Shown here one piece after another: positions 6,273 to 7,191 of a stretch of DNA of 7,191 nt (its first letter is position 1; each line of letters begins with the position of its first letter). Source of the stretch: Ktedonobacterales bacterium (lineage in GTDB: Bacteria > Chloroflexota > Ktedonobacteria > Ktedonobacterales > JACDGC01); contig JACDGC010000181.1 in assembly GCA_013815535.1 (NCBI GenBank), forward strand, positions 1-7,191, in the 5' to 3' direction. The notes beneath the pieces were generated by a model that worked only from the letters and a program-made list of their open reading frames with translations, ran no database searches and was not told the DNA's origin. The translations under genes were made by a program, and so were the position numbers.

Positions 6273-6301
6273 TTGACAAATGTCTGGGCATCAGCTATTA
6301 T
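6273..6301 (+). promoter_or_regulatory. near-consensus sigma-70-type promoter of the padR gene
   Basis: TTGACA (6273-6278) is a perfect -35 hexamer, followed after exactly 17 nt by TATTAT (6296-6301), a five-of-six match to the -10 consensus. The predicted transcript start is near 6308, about 38 nt before the PadR start. The -10 runs into the left arm of a long palindrome, so a protein bound there would block polymerase. It should drive both the regulator and the coupled membrane-protein gene. Confidence 0.8.
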
Positions 6302-6334
6302 TACCATCATGACCATAGTCATGATGGTAATAAT
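6297..6334. repeat. perfect 17-bp inverted repeat, likely PadR operator
   Basis: The arm ATTATTACCATCATGAC (6297-6313) is exactly mirrored by GTCATGATGGTAATAAT (6318-6334) around a 4-nt centre, CATA. The repeat covers most of the -10 hexamer, the predicted start of transcription and the early leader of the padR transcript. PadR-family dimers bind inverted repeats and commonly repress their own promoters, so autoregulation is the leading explanation. It is not followed by a T-run and lies upstream of the gene, so it is not a terminator. In the RNA only the inner part (from about 6308) would form a small hairpin. Confidence 0.8.
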
Positions 6335-6345
6335 TGAGGGATGTG

Positions 6346-6732
6346 ATGATGACCCCGACTTCCGCACCAACACCTGGGGACCAGTTACCGCTGACTCCCG
6401 CGACATTTCACATTTTGCTGGCATTGGTGGGCCAAGAGCGGCACGGCTACAGCATCTTGCGCGAAGTCGAGGCGGCGACGCAGGGCACCCTGCGGCTGGG
6501 TGCCACCACCCTTTACCGTTCCATCAAACATATGCTCGCCGGGGGGCTGATCGCGGAAAGCGATGAACGGCCCGACCCGGCGCTGGACGATGAGCGCCGC
6601 CGCTACTATCGCCTCACTTCTTTTGGCCAGCAGGTGTTGGCGGCGGAAACGGCGCGCTTGGCTGCCCTGGTGGCATTGGCGCAGGCAAAGGGCGTTGCCC
6701 TGCCACATCTGGCGTGGGAGGGCAAGGCATGA
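6346..6732 (+). CDS. PadR-family transcriptional regulator
   Basis: A 128-residue PadR-family regulator with a single winged helix-turn-helix domain. The sequence 'LTPATFHILLALVGQERHGYSILREVEAATQGTLRLGATTLYRSIKHMLAGGLIAES' (16-72) holds the three-helix core with the family's 'HGY-x-I' and 'LYR-x-I-x-x-L-x-x-x-G-L-I' blocks. The wing is 'RRRYYRLTSFGQQVL' (85-98). A short helical C-terminal tail (99-118) is the usual dimerisation element of the small PadR subclass. GAGGGA at 6336-6341 precedes tandem ATG codons at 6346 and 6349; the second has the better 7-nt spacing, so the true protein may be one residue shorter. An upstream in-frame TTG (6334) would overlap the palindrome and has no ribosome site. 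Its TGA overlaps the ATG of the next gene (ATGA), implying translational coupling. It probably represses itself through the palindrome upstream. Confidence 0.93.
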   Translation: MMTPTSAPTPGDQLPLTPATFHILLALVGQERHGYSILREVEAATQGTLRLGATTLYRSIKHMLAGGLIAESDERPDPALDDERRRYYRLTSFGQQVLAAETARLAALVALAQAKGVALPHLAWEGKA

Positions 6733-7191
6733 AATCCCCCCCCACCATGCCCCCCCGCCATGTGCCACCGATCATCGCGCTGACCCTCTGGTGTTATCGG
6801 CGTTTACTGTGGTTGCATCCCCCAGCCTTTCGCCGCGATTTTGGCGGCGACATTCTCCAAGTGTTTCGCGAGACATGCTACGACGCCTATCGGCAGCGCG
6901 GCACCATTGGCGTCATCAGCCAGTGGTTAGCGGCCTTCACCGATGTCGTCCAAGGGGCCCTCGTGGAATATGCCCAATTGCTCTGTGTTTCTCTGAAAGG
7001 AACCCCACCCATGCAGATCTATCGGCGTTCAGCCAGCGTCCTCTTTGGCGCGTATATCGCCTTTGTGCTGGCAGGCATCGGCTTTGCCAAAATGAGCGAA
7101 GAGGTGATGAAATCATCCTTGCCCACCGCGCACCCCATCCTGGCCATTGCCTATGACGCGGTGATGGTTGGTTCAGTGCTCTCTTTATTGG
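6729..7191 (+). CDS. PadR-associated membrane protein (3'-partial)
   Basis: An open frame of 154 residues that continues past the window edge. The ATG overlaps the PadR stop (ATGA). The first part is cytoplasmic-looking, with 'LWCYRRLLWLHPPAFRRDFGGDILQVFRETCYDAYRQRG' (20-58). It resembles the conserved N-terminal 'R-L-L-x-L-x-P-x-x-F-R-x-x-F-G-x-x-x-x-x-x-F' segment found next to PadR genes and at the front of some ABC-type permeases. An amphipathic 'SQWLAAFTDVVQGAL' follows (64-78). A first membrane helix is at about 102-120, and a second begins around 137-154 where the window ends. No permease motif can be seen in the available part, so it may be a short stand-alone protein or the front of a longer one. 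Its early codons contain C8 and C7 runs. The role is unknown; coupling suggests that the PadR protein controls its level. Confidence 0.75.
   Translation, partial: MKSPPTMPPRHVPPIIALTLWCYRRLLWLHPPAFRRDFGGDILQVFRETCYDAYRQRGTIGVISQWLAAFTDVVQGALVEYAQLLCVSLKGTPPMQIYRRSASVLFGAYIAFVLAGIGFAKMSEEVMKSSLPTAHPILAIAYDAVMVGSVLSLL

Larger units (their letters stand above)
6041..6345. other. 305-bp gene-free region between divergent genes
   Basis: This stretch is clearly more AT-rich than its surroundings and contains no convincing ORF on either strand. Its left end holds the AAGGAG site (6051-6056) and presumably the minus-strand promoter of the Cys/His protein gene, for which I found no good hexamer pair. 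The right end holds the PadR promoter and the large palindrome. The middle (about 6100-6260) shows several short pyrimidine and purine runs but no strong hairpin or repeat. Confidence 0.7.

Noticed and set aside
6297..6334. The long palindrome as a Rho-independent terminator or a mobile-element end
   Set aside because: No T-run follows it, it overlaps a strong promoter rather than a gene end, and there is no transposase or target duplication nearby.
6563..7156. Long plus-strand frame (197 codons) across the PadR and membrane-protein genes
   Set aside because: It reads a different frame over two well-supported genes, is Arg/Pro/His-rich as expected of an out-of-frame GC-rich shadow, and has no family motif.

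Overview
The window is GC-rich bacterial DNA, densely packed, with nine protein genes. The ninth runs off the right edge. The combination of a PPOX-fold flavin/F420-type protein, a PduO-type cobalamin adenosyltransferase, a PadR regulator coupled to a small membrane protein with an 'R-R-L-L-x-L-x-P-x-x-F-R-x-x-F-G' N-terminus, and strongly G/C-ending codons suggests a Chloroflexota-like organism. This is an inference from gene content and style; there is no rRNA or other phylogenetic marker to settle it. I see no mobile element, tRNA, rRNA or CRISPR.

Layout, left to right. (1) An alpha/beta hydrolase (minus, 4-840) is divergent from a HAD-superfamily hydrolase (plus, 940-1608). (2) The HAD gene converges on a PduO-type cob(I)alamin adenosyltransferase (minus, 1605-2165), and the two stop codons overlap. 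(3) The adenosyltransferase is divergent from a PPOX-fold protein with an added C-terminal membrane anchor (plus, 2310-2876). Both have extended -10 promoters in the 144-bp gap. (4) The PPOX gene converges on galU (minus, 2873-3754), again with overlapping stops. (5) galU follows three more minus-strand genes in transcription order: a small Cys/His protein of unknown function (5570-6040), a LacI-family regulator (4365-5477) and a VanZ-like membrane protein (3891-4325). galU also has its own strong promoter. (6) After a 305-bp gene-free stretch comes a PadR-family regulator (plus, 6346-6732). It is translationally coupled by an ATGA overlap to a membrane protein (6729 to the window end).

The most striking regulatory structure is a perfect 17-bp inverted repeat (6297-6334) over the -10 and start region of a near-consensus sigma-70-type promoter (TTGACA, 17 nt, TATTAT) upstream of the PadR gene. 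It is the obvious candidate for an autoregulatory operator that also controls the downstream membrane protein. The remaining genes are mostly recognisable housekeeping or accessory functions: UDP-glucose supply, coenzyme B12 formation and small-molecule hydrolases. They do not form one evident pathway. I find no clear new multi-gene system, but the PadR/membrane-protein pair with its palindrome, the Cys/His small protein and the membrane-anchored PPOX protein are the least explained parts.
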